Origin: Dryocola sp. LX212
Lineage (GTDB): Bacteria > Pseudomonadota > Gammaproteobacteria > Enterobacterales > Enterobacteriaceae
Direction of reading: 5' to 3'
Length of the DNA: 64,000 nt
Assembly (NCBI GenBank): GCA_041504365.1
Contig: CP167917.1
Coordinates: 3,720,001 to 3,784,000 of the forward strand
Shown here: positions 1 to 6,131 of the stretch, piece by piece
How positions within the stretch are numbered: position 1 is the first letter of the stretch
Layout: the number at the start of each line of letters is the position of its first letter
Notes under the pieces: model-generated
The model's input: only the letters and a program-made list of their open reading frames with translations
The model's database searches: none
What the model was told of the DNA's origin: nothing
Position numbers and translations under genes: made by a program

Positions 1-448
1 ACGCTATCCAATCAGAAATTTTACGCAACTCACGATTATCATAAATAATCGGCATAGGTGAAGCTGTATAAGGTTCTGTGGCCTTTTCAGGCTCTGGGGC
101 TTGCTTAGGTATTACTATTTCCTGCACATCGTCAGAAGCTGCTACAGGCTCTTCTGTTGAGATATTTACACCAGGCACATCTAATACAGTATATTCGTTA
201 GAAGTTGCAAAGCGGTTTATCTTTTCAATCAAACCCATCTCTACCAATTTCTTAATTCTCTCTTCCGCTGCTCTGGGAGTTATACCAAATACACTACCTA
301 TTTTTGCATAAGAAGGAAAAGCGCGTTCCCATCCCTTTAAATAGCAATATAGATTTTTTAGTCCATCGTTAAACTTATGCCCGTTAACGTGGCTTATTTT
401 CAGAATCCACATAGGGACTCTGACAAATTGATCATTTTCATTTGTCAT
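1..448 (-). CDS. Winged-helix (HTH) protein, 3' end beyond the window
   Basis: Reading leftwards from an ATG at 448 gives 149 codons with no stop before the window edge, so the gene is partial. The start is well supported by AAGGA a few bases upstream. The N-terminal part (PMWILKISHVNGHKF...LKNLYCYLKGWERAFPSYAKIG) leads into a helix-turn-helix at about residues 45-78 (KIGSVFGITPRAAEERIKKL, then VEMGLIEKI as a wing). This arrangement is common in phage and plasmid replication-initiation or control proteins. After about residue 85 the chain becomes acidic and proline-rich, which looks like a linker to a second domain that is cut off. Role in replication is inference; a transcriptional regulator is equally possible. 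Confidence 0.7.
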   Translation of the reverse strand, partial: MTNENDQFVRVPMWILKISHVNGHKFNDGLKNLYCYLKGWERAFPSYAKIGSVFGITPRAAEERIKKLVEMGLIEKINRFATSNEYTVLDVPGVNISTEEPVAASDDVQEIVIPKQAPEPEKATEPYTASPMPIIYDNRELRKISDWIA

Positions 449-512
449 TAATTTTCCTTATTTATTAAATCACGCTCAAAGCGCTACTAAAGTGATTGGA
501 AGCTATTCCAGG

Positions 513-680
513 TCACTTACCTTTATTTGATTTGATTGTCTCCGCTCCGGCTGCCAGAATTTCTAACATCAATTCGTTGACGGGTATTTGTCGCTTCTTA
601 GACTCAACAAAAAGCACCTTGAAAATTGCAGGATCAACGTGTAGGTAAGTTCGTGGAATAGATTGTTTGGTTTCGCTCAT
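513..680 (-). CDS. 55-residue small protein, possibly ribbon-helix-helix type
   Basis: A 56-codon frame starts at an ATG at 680 behind a strong ribosome binding site (AGAAGGAG) and ends with TGA at 513, 64 bp before the winged-helix gene, so the two are probably co-transcribed. The sequence begins MSETKQSIPRTYLHVDPAIF and continues with KVLFVESKKRQIPVNELMLE, i.e. a short beta-like segment followed by two predicted helices. That resembles Arc/MetJ-type (ribbon-helix-helix) DNA-binding proteins or small plasmid copy-control proteins. I do not recognise a named family, so the function is open. Confidence 0.55.
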   Translation of the reverse strand: MSETKQSIPRTYLHVDPAIFKVLFVESKKRQIPVNELMLEILAAGAETIKSNKGK

Positions 681-701
681 ATGGTTTTCTCCTTCTGTGG
701 T

Positions 702-893
702 TTATTCGTTGGTGCTGGTTTCAGCCTGTTCAGCTTTCCAATTATCGTAAAGCTCGATCCCTTTACGTAATCGTTCAGTGTGTTCTAAATATCCTTGTCG
801 CTGTGCTGCTGCTCGTTGGCTGTTAATTGCATTGCGTGTCACGCTCCCGGCTTTCAAGGCCTCGAAGACGATCTCTGAATTGAAATACTTAAT
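702..893 (-). CDS. Small phage-type protein with a probable ATT start
   Basis: This frame ends with TAA at 702, 21 bp before the start of the 55-residue gene, and has no ATG, GTG or TTG at its beginning. An ATT at 893 lies at normal distance behind AAGGAG and would start a 63-residue basic protein containing KYFNSEIVFEALKAGSVTR and QRQGYLEHTERLRKGIELYD. The same frame stays open for about 34 more codons upstream (including NYTALSGNVNNVLPGWCFRV) to a TAA near 999, again without a usual start codon. Proteins of this look occur in P4-like satellite prophages, as far as I can recall, without known function. The start is therefore uncertain: a rare ATT start, or translation from an unconventional upstream codon. 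Confidence 0.45.
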   Translation of the reverse strand: MKYFNSEIVFEALKAGSVTRNAINSQRAAAQRQGYLEHTERLRKGIELYDNWKAEQAETSTNE

Positions 894-1365
894 TTTGGTT
901 CTCCTTACGTTAGATACACGGAAACACCATCCAGGGAGAACGTTATTAACGTTGCCTGATAGTGCGGTGTAATTTGGATTTTGTGGTTAGGCTGGATGCC
1001 TTATTAGGAGAGATTTAAATGTTTTAATTCTCCTATAAGATTCATCTTACAGGATATCGCCTCAAATGTCAAGTGGTATTTTAAATAATTTATCCCTTAT
1101 CGGAGTTTATCACAACCCAACACTTCAAGTCAACCTCCTGCACTATTAATACAAACGCCTGAGACGCGTTCTAACAGCTTCAAATATATAAGGGATGCAT
1201 CTGCATTCCCTACACTCTTACAACAGCTTACAGCACGTCCAGTGCGCTATAATCTCGCCCTCTGGCATTTACTCCCAACCCCAAGAAAATATTGCACGAG
1301 AATAACTGTAAGTTGTTCGAGAGTAATGTTTGATTGGCTAGGTTGCTGGATGAGCTGGAACCCTT

Positions 1366-1377
1366 GCACGGTGAACA
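1366..1377 (+). repeat. Copy A of a 12-bp motif shared with 4610-4621
   Basis: GCACGGTGAACA occurs here and again at 4610-4621 in the other noncoding region of the element. The GGTGAACA part resembles, from memory, the type I iteron of satellite phage P4. Only two copies are seen, so this is suggestive only. Confidence 0.35.
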
Positions 1378-1531
1378 GTGAAGCCTTAGCCCTGACTTAC
1401 TGAAACTGAATGAATAACCGTAGGTTGATGAATGAAGGTTGAAGTTAGTCAGACTTAGCATATAAACGAATGAACGTTAGTGAGATCGGATAGATGGTTA
1501 GTCATATTGCGCACAGCGCCAAGATAATATA

Positions 1532-1544
1532 CGCCGTAGGCGTA
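1532..1544. repeat. 13-bp palindromic motif shared with 4533-4545
   Basis: CGCCGTAGGCGTA is found here and at 4533-4545. Its core CGCC-GTA-GGCG is an inverted repeat; here it is extended by AT-rich arms on both sides, which could form a hairpin or a protein-binding palindrome. Confidence 0.45.
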
Positions 1545-1720
1545 ATATTGCTTGTGCCTGACTCACGTCAAGGCCAAAGCCTGGCACAGTAAAGTAAGAG
1601 AGAGAACGCTGTGCTGTGTTATGCGGTACGGGGTCGAACCGTCAGCCCGTCAAGGGTGGCGTAGGTGAGATTTCCCGTAGAGTACCGCAAGGACAACAGC
1701 AAATAATAATATCTTTAAAA

Positions 1721-1767
1721 GATGATCTAATAAGTAATTTAATAATAGTCTAATAGATGATCTAATA
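1721..1767. repeat. AT-rich segment with two GATGATCTAATA direct repeats and Dam sites
   Basis: GATGATCTAATA is at 1721-1732 and 1756-1767 (35-bp period). Each copy holds a GATC site, and the segment between is almost pure A/T. Next to the G-rich repeats this looks like a DNA-unwinding element of a replication origin. Confidence 0.45.
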
Positions 1768-1769
1768 GT

Positions 1770-1858
1770 TAACAGTTTTCTGTTACCCCCTCCCCCAAAA
1801 TTCTGTGGGGGGGGTATAACAAAACTCTGTAGGGGGGGTAACAAAATTCTGTGGGGGG
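1770..1858. repeat. Palindrome plus three G-rich iteron-like direct repeats
   Basis: TAACAG-TTTT-CTGTTA (1770-1785) is a perfect inverted repeat followed by a C-rich tract (1786-1796). Three direct repeats follow with TCTGT cores at 1802, 1826 and 1849, i.e. spacings of 24 and 23 bp; the consensus is TAACAAAAyTCTGTr followed by six to eight G. The C-tract can pair with the G-tracts. Iterons about two helical turns apart beside an AT-rich segment are typical of plasmid or satellite origins and of their copy-control regions. Confidence 0.5.
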
Positions 1859-2409
1859 TGTGTCGTCATAATTCGTTATGTCACTCTGACCTACCCCCCA
1901 TTATTATGAAACGTTACTCCAAATAACGCTCATAACATCATCGATAGATAAAGCACCACTTAATAACCATTTAAACATACATAAATAACGGGTAATTCGT
2001 CGTGCTAATTGTGCTTCTTCGTGCAAATGTTAACTTTCAAAGTATGCCAATCTCTTTACCTCACTTTCAACAAATCGTTATATAGCAATGGTTACAGCGA
2101 TTATTGCCCACAATGAACACTTTGTATCTTTGAATGAATGCTGAACGAGTTTACTTGTTTTCGAAAGTTTGAACGTGCCAAAACTGAAACAGCTTTTCAT
2201 TTAATGCGAATGGTTATCATTTGCCCTTACACCATCACCTCAATAAGACATTTCATCCTTTTGTCCTATCGTTTCACCATCAAAAACAATAGGTTATAAA
2301 TACCCTCGATTTATTGACTCATTTTCACATCATTATTCACCATCTATGCAAGGTTTATGCAGACTCATGGCAATATGCAAACGTGTGTTTAGACTTGCCA
2401 AATAAATAG

Positions 2410-2437
2410 AATATCGTTATTTATCAATAAGATATTT
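2410..2437. promoter_or_regulatory. Imperfect inverted repeat upstream of the recombinase gene
   Basis: AATATCGTTATT and AATAAGATATT flank a 4-bp centre (TATC). Arms pair along their length except for one extra G. It lies about 215 bp before the recombinase start and could be a recombinase binding site or an operator. Confidence 0.3.
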
Positions 2438-2651
2438 GCAGTGGAAGGAATTTTTAGATCGGGTGGGCCTGTTTTTACCGTTAAGCGGTGTAACTATTAC
2501 GCCGTGTTATTAAATAGCCTTTAATCGAGTTTAATCGCCGTTAATGCATCCTTAATAAGACATTTATGCAAATACATACAAAATGATCTTGCTATCTATC
2601 TGTTTTTGATCAATATTAATTTTCATCGAGACAGATTAAGGAGGTAAGAGA

Positions 2652-3266
2652 ATGGCAATCAGTAAAGGTGCAAAACGTACAGACGGACTAGAAAGCGCCG
2701 ATAAGGTGGCTCTGGTAGTAGAAGAAATCGCAAAGAAGAGTCAGACAGTGGCGGATCTGTTCCTTATCGGTGTTGAAACACAACTTCGCGGCGTGGATAT
2801 GCGTTCGTGGCGTTGGGATGAATTGAATATTGGTAGCAAAGTGCTACGCATCACGCAGGACAAAACCAAAGAAGCGGTAGAAGTGGAATTGACAGAAACA
2901 GCCAGGGACGTGCTCAAGGCTCGTTATAAAGAGCGCGGAGAAAATGTGTATGTGTTCCAAAACGACAGCAACCGGAGCAGAGGTAAGCCGATCAGCCGCT
3001 CTAAAATTCACTCTGAAATTCAGTATGCAGTGGACAAGCTCAAAATGCGTAAATTGTTACCACAGGATGCAGTGATCAGTATGCACAGCGCACGTAAGAC
3101 TGTGGCAACGATTGCCCATAATAATAATGAGGATTTAGAAGTCATTAGTAAGATGTTGGGCCATAGATCTACAGAGCATACACGCGCCTACCTGGGCATA
3201 ACCCAAGCCAAAGTGGACGCACTACGAATGAAGTATTCAACGGGGATCAAGAGAGGAAACAAATAG
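2652..3266 (+). CDS. Tyrosine recombinase, catalytic domain only (204 residues)
   Basis: The protein carries the tyrosine-recombinase catalytic set in order: Arg46 (TQLRGVDMRSW), Lys71 or Lys73 in the beta-hairpin (QDKTKE), His145 and Arg148 (HSARKT), His171 (LGHRST) and nucleophile Tyr180 (TRAYLGI). It is only 204 residues long, roughly half of an ordinary phage integrase, and lacks the N-terminal core-binding and arm-binding domains; FimB/FimE and some plasmid resolvases have a similar size. The start at 2652 is preceded by AAGGAGGTAAGAG, an excellent ribosome binding site, so an N-terminal truncation by misannotation is unlikely. It may integrate or excise the element at glyU, resolve multimers or invert a segment; the full-length integrase of the element could also be outside the window. 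Confidence 0.85.
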   Translation: MAISKGAKRTDGLESADKVALVVEEIAKKSQTVADLFLIGVETQLRGVDMRSWRWDELNIGSKVLRITQDKTKEAVEVELTETARDVLKARYKERGENVYVFQNDSNRSRGKPISRSKIHSEIQYAVDKLKMRKLLPQDAVISMHSARKTVATIAHNNNEDLEVISKMLGHRSTEHTRAYLGITQAKVDALRMKYSTGIKRGNK

Positions 3267-3290
3267 AAAAAGCCATTTATGCTCGAATCG

Positions 3291-3719
3291 CTATTTTAGG
3301 TAATAGCTTACTTTACAGTTTCGGCAATACCACTGGTCACTGGTCGCATAATGTGGGTTCGCCCTGATAAAGTTTAAATGAAGCGCCAATGAATCTTTTT
3401 CATAGCACTTAGTGCAATATGGCGTTTTATCCCCTTCCAGCCAATAAAGCTTGCCATCAAAAAGAAGTTTATTCTTTCCTTCAAGCTGTGCTTTGAGGGA
3501 TTGGATCTCTTCTTCCTTGTTCAGCAAAACAGCCTTTAGGCTGACGAATTCGCTTTTTACCTCCACCAGATCGTCGAGTAAATCAATCAGCGTGTTACGC
3601 ATTTCGGCGGTGGTAAGTTCATCATCTCCTTTCTTACGAAGGTTGCGAACTAAGTCTACCGATTTGTTAACAAGCTCAAGAGTGCCAGAAAAAGCAGCAA
3701 TAGAAGTCGGATCAACCAT
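3291..3719 (-). CDS. Coiled-coil protein with C-terminal zinc ribbon, unknown function
   Basis: The 142-residue product has a helical first half with heptad-like character (about residues 35-83, ending KEEEIQSLKAQLEGKNK) and a C-terminal metal-binding module with Cys102/Cys105 (CTKC) and Cys132/Cys135 (CRNC), spaced as in a zinc ribbon. An FDGKLYWLEGDKTPY segment joins the two parts. Proteins with this layout are frequent in prophages and mobile elements, as I recall, but have no assigned role; binding to nucleic acid or to a host protein complex is plausible. It converges on the recombinase gene with a 24-bp gap. Confidence 0.7.
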   Translation of the reverse strand: MVDPTSIAAFSGTLELVNKSVDLVRNLRKKGDDELTTAEMRNTLIDLLDDLVEVKSEFVSLKAVLLNKEEEIQSLKAQLEGKNKLLFDGKLYWLEGDKTPYCTKCYEKDSLALHLNFIRANPHYATSDQWYCRNCKVSYYLK

Positions 3720-3823
3720 AAGATAGTCCCTTCGAAAATATTATGATATAGATAATAACCTTATCTTTTTGAAGAGAAAACTACTTTCTAAAAACACTAC
3801 AAGGCGCAATGCCCCCTTTTGAC

Positions 3824-4375
3824 TTACTGGCAGTTCTGATCAAACCATTGCCGCACTTTATCGGTGCTGGTGCTCTCCTCGTGTTTGGCAACTGCCCACG
3901 AAGCAAAGTTACTTTGGTACTTCTCATAAAAACCGCCAACTGGATATTCGATCCCTTTTGCTAAAAAGGCCTTAACAAATTTTTGCTCTGCTACTTCTTT
4001 CTGGCGGTTTGAAAAATCTACAGAGTAGCGAGGCGCGTTAACAATGAAATGGCAATAAACCCCGCTCAGTATGTCCGTATCATTCAACATTGGGGGAGTC
4101 TGACAAGCCCAAACTTCTTGAATAGTGGATGTACTGCCAGCGGTGGTCTTGTACAGAGTTGCTTCCTTCCCTTTGCTTCTGCAAAAGTCTCCAACCAGTG
4201 ACATTACGATCTCTGAGTTAGCAACATCTCTGTATTTAGCAGTTACGAGCCATCCAAGCGCCTGATCATAGTTCTCTGAGTAAGTCGGCACATCTGAGTG
4301 CTCTTGTTGCTGAGAATACCCACTACAACCAGCGCAAACGGCACAAAAGAAAAGAGATAATCCCTTAATACGCAT
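3824..4375 (-). CDS. Putative lipoprotein of the integrated element
   Basis: The 183-residue product starts MRIKGLSLFFCAVCAGCSGY, a short type II signal peptide with lipobox VCAGC and lipidated Cys17. The mature part has four cysteines in addition (DFCRSKG, VWACQTPP, VYCHFIV and the C-terminal NCQ), which could form two disulfides in the periplasm. No family is recognised. Ser residues follow the lipid-bearing Cys (no Asp at +2), so outer-membrane sorting is expected. Lipoproteins on mobile elements often alter the cell surface or exclude related elements; here that is only a guess. The ribosome binding site (GATGGGTT) is weak. Confidence 0.65.
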   Translation of the reverse strand: MRIKGLSLFFCAVCAGCSGYSQQQEHSDVPTYSENYDQALGWLVTAKYRDVANSEIVMSLVGDFCRSKGKEATLYKTTAGSTSTIQEVWACQTPPMLNDTDILSGVYCHFIVNAPRYSVDFSNRQKEVAEQKFVKAFLAKGIEYPVGGFYEKYQSNFASWAVAKHEESTSTDKVRQWFDQNCQ

Positions 4376-4532
4376 AACCCATCGCCAATAGTTTGCTTTT
4401 CAAGCTATCTTAGCGGGCAGATTGTTCCTGAACAAGGGCGTTCACTCTTGCTTTCTCAAACTAGGCGTTATCCCTTCCCTGATTTCAGGCAATAGAAGCC
4501 ATTTAGCGCCGTGTTGGGTATCCAACAGAAAG

Positions 4533-4545
4533 CGCCGTAGGCGTA
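4533..4545. repeat. Second copy of the CGCCGTAGGCGTA motif
   Basis: This 13-bp match to 1532-1544 is followed within 80 bp by GAGTACCG (4592-4599, also at 1680-1687) and GCACGGTGAACA (4610-4621, also at 1366-1377). Three shared words suggest two related control or recombination regions within the element. Confidence 0.45.
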
Positions 4546-4874
4546 GCATCAGGGGAATGCATCAGTGATCCCGATTAACCGCTCTCTTATCGAGTACCGT
4601 TCGTTTATGGCACGGTGAACACCACGGCAGAGCCAGATCCTTTCCCGATCTGGTTAGGCTTCCCAACATTTGCTCGTTTATCTGCTGCAATGTCATCACG
4701 ACAAGCAGGATCAAGACACCGCGCTAAGTGTGGAACGGTTAAAAGTTTATGAGAATTAATGCCAGGTGCGGGCTTTGTGTTCATTGTTGGGCTATCGCGG
4801 TAAGAACCTTGAAACCACCGCCAACGCTTTGATAAGCTCTCATCTCACCACTAACCAAAGCGTGACAATCACTT

Positions 4875-4896
4875 GTGTAGTTCAATAAGGTAGAAC
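4875..4896 (+). repeat. Fragment resembling the D-arm region of tRNA-Gly, opposite orientation to glyU
   Basis: GTGTAGTTCAAT, two extra A, then GGTAGAAC matches positions 5-24 of the adjacent glyU (GTGTAGTTCAATGGTAGAAC) apart from the two inserted bases, but is on the + strand. It may be debris from an earlier integration or rearrangement at the tRNA gene. Confidence 0.5.
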
Positions 4897-4976
4897 CCAA
4901 AGGTAACTGAAATAGGTGACTATTTAAGTTGCTGGCAGAGCAGCATTTTTGAATGCTTGCTCCACAAGGGGAGATC

Positions 4977-5050
4977 TGGAGCGGGTGAAGGGAATCGAAC
5001 CCTCGTATGCAGCTTGGGAAGCTGCCGTTCTACCATTGAACTACACCCGC
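4977..5050 (-). tRNA. glyU: tRNA-Gly (anticodon CCC)
   Basis: The 74-nt cloverleaf reads from G at 5050 to an encoded CCA ending at 4977. The acceptor stem pairs GCGGGTG with CACCCGC, the D-loop region is TAGTTCAATGGTAGAAC, the anticodon loop TTCCCAA gives CCC, and the T-arm contains GGTTCGATTCCC. Sequence and neighbourhood (next to ygeR/actS) match E. coli glyU. It reads GGG glycine codons. The gene is intact even though a mobile element abuts its 3' end, as expected when the attachment core restores the tRNA end. Confidence 0.97.
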
Positions 5051-5068
5051 TTTTTGGGAAGCCCCGGC

Positions 5069-5096
5069 ATTATAACCCTCCGGGGCCTGGTAGCAA
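5069..5096 (-). promoter_or_regulatory. glyU promoter
   Basis: On the minus strand TTGCTA (5096-5091) and a perfect TATAAT (5074-5069) are separated by 16 bp. The discriminator after the -10 (GCCGGGGC) is GC-rich, typical of stable-RNA promoters under stringent control. glyU can therefore be transcribed independently of actS. Confidence 0.75.
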
Positions 5097-5142
5097 GGGG
5101 CCAGCCTGCTAAGTGGTGGTATTTTATACGGTTGCCGCGGCC

Positions 5143-5907
5143 CTAGCAGGACGGTTTGCTGCCCTGTGGTGGCAAATAGCGCTGCGGATCGATGGCCGTG
5201 GCGCGATAGCGGATCTGGAAGTGCAGGTTCACAGTATTCGAACCGGTGCTGCCCATGGTGGCAATTTTTTGCCCTGCACTCACCTTCTGCCCATTATTCA
5301 CAAGCGTAGTGTCGTTATGCGCATACGCCGTGATGTAATCTTCACTGTGTTTGATCATCACAAGGTTGCCGTAGCCCCGCAGCTGATCGCCCACGTAAAC
5401 CACTGTTCCCGCCGCTGACGCGTAAATTGGCTGCCCGCGAGAGCCTGCAATATCAATCCCTTTGTTCCCGCCTTCGCTGTTGGAGAACGGTTCGATAATT
5501 TTGCCGGTGGTTGGCCAGCGCCAGCATTTTGATCCCACCGGTGGCGGTGCAACTTTCGCCACGCTGGTGCCCGCTGATGAGCGAGTTTTGGAGCTTTTTG
5601 CGACGGCTGTTTTTTTCGATGAGGAGGATCCGGAACTGCTTTTCACGCGGATCTTCTGCCCGACTTCGAGGGTATAAGGTGCGGAAATGCCGTTCATGCG
5701 GGCAAGCGTGCCGACGCTTGAGCCGGTCATGCGTGAGATGCGATAGAGTGTGTCACCACGTTTGACGGTATACACCGAGCCGCTGTAGCTGCCTGCGGAG
5801 GCTTTAGAGCTGCCTGCTTTATCAGATGAGCAGGCGATTAAAGACAGGCTGAGTAGCGCGACGATGGCATTAAGTAACCCTATGCGGATGATGCTTTCCT
5901 TGCGCAA
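5143..5907 (-). CDS. actS: LysM/LytM-domain lipoprotein, amidase activator ActS (YgeR)
   Basis: Periplasmic outer-membrane lipoprotein related to NlpD and EnvC, known in E. coli to activate peptidoglycan amidases, mainly AmiC. The chosen TTG start at 5907 sits behind GAGGG and gives 254 residues (E. coli 251); an ATG at 6015 would add an implausible N-terminus. The signal sequence ends in LSLIAC (lipid Cys26), followed by a Ser/Ala-rich linker, one LysM repeat (YTVKRGDTLYRISRMTG...) and a C-terminal M23 domain. The zinc ligands are degenerate: NKGIDIAG where a peptidase has HxxxD, and NLHFQIR where it has HxH. That agrees with an activator rather than an enzyme. Confidence 0.9.
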   Translation of the reverse strand: MRKESIIRIGLLNAIVALLSLSLIACSSDKAGSSKASAGSYSGSVYTVKRGDTLYRISRMTGSSVGTLARMNGISAPYTLEVGQKIRVKSSSGSSSSKKTAVAKSSKTRSSAGTSVAKVAPPPVGSKCWRWPTTGKIIEPFSNSEGGNKGIDIAGSRGQPIYASAAGTVVYVGDQLRGYGNLVMIKHSEDYITAYAHNDTTLVNNGQKVSAGQKIATMGSTGSNTVNLHFQIRYRATAIDPQRYLPPQGSKPSC

Positions 5908-6058
5908 ACTAACCCTCTGAAAATTATCTAAGAAAAAGAAATTTTTTCCTGCAGGAAAAATCAAACTGATGACAAATCTAAACCGTTTAATAAACGAGCA
6001 GATTTCATCTAACAATTATAAGGAAAATCAATTCGTTGATTTTCGGCAGCTAAGCACA

Positions 6059-6127
6059 AAGAAGGAAAAATCACGTTTTTTCCTTCTTTTTCAGCAATAT
6101 CATTCCTCCCCGAAGGGAGGAATGATA
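6059..6127. terminator. Double hairpin downstream of lysS
   Basis: A 13-bp perfect stem (TATCATTCCTCCC, loop CGAA, 6098-6127) directly follows the lysS stop. A second stem AAGAAGGAAAAA / TTTTTCCTTCTT (6059-6088) has T-runs on either strand. Together they can end lysS transcription and insulate actS. Confidence 0.75.
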
Positions 6128-6131
6128 CGAC

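Larger units (their letters stand above)
894..2651. other. 1.76 kb noncoding control region of the integrated element
   Basis: No convincing gene is present on either strand. The region contains short repeats (GAATGAA at 1408, 1430 and 1468), a hairpin around 1532-1544 (ACGCC-GTA-GGCGT inside AATAT/ATATT flanks), a pair of GATGATCTAATA repeats, a palindrome plus G-rich repeats (1770-1858), and AT-rich DNA with several TATGCA motifs (2345-2380, 2567) leading to the recombinase gene. Short frames here are compositionally odd and lack ribosome binding sites. A replication or segregation control region is the best guess. Confidence 0.5.
1..4976. mobile_element. Right part of a genetic element integrated at the 3' end of tRNA-Gly (glyU)
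   Basis: The stretch is AT-rich, sparsely coding and contains a tyrosine recombinase, small DNA-binding-type proteins, repeat-rich noncoding DNA and a lipoprotein, while everything to the right is conserved enterobacterial backbone. The border coincides with the CCA end of glyU, a classical target for tyrosine recombinases. The left end and the second attachment site lie outside the window, so size and class (satellite prophage, integrated plasmid or island) stay open. I found no second copy of the tRNA 3' end inside the window. The visible genes do not include capsid, tail or conjugation proteins. Confidence 0.75.
4376..4976. other. Noncoding right border of the element
   Basis: No gene is supported in these 601 bp. 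The region contains a palindrome TGTTGG-GTAT-CCAACA (4512-4527), second copies of motifs seen at 1.4-1.7 kb (4533-4545, 4592-4599, 4610-4621), a tRNA-like fragment (4875-4896) and a small hairpin AGCATT-CAAA-AATGCT just downstream of glyU (on its strand). Confidence 0.5.

Noticed and set aside
1228..1461. 77-codon minus-strand frame in the element
   Set aside because: Ser/Leu-rich, no ribosome binding site, lies over short GAATGAA repeats and motif copies; noncoding structure is more likely.
1627..1642. tRNA T-arm-like hairpin (ACGG-GGTCGAA-CCGT)
   Set aside because: It looks like a T-loop on the minus strand, but no acceptor, anticodon or D-arm can be folded around it.
1650..1844. 64-codon minus-strand frame across the G-rich repeats
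   Set aside because: The translation is repeat-driven (PPPQNFGGGGN) and is explained by the iteron-like DNA.
4949..5146. 65-codon frame over glyU
   Set aside because: It reads through the antisense strand of the tRNA; such frames are common annotation errors.
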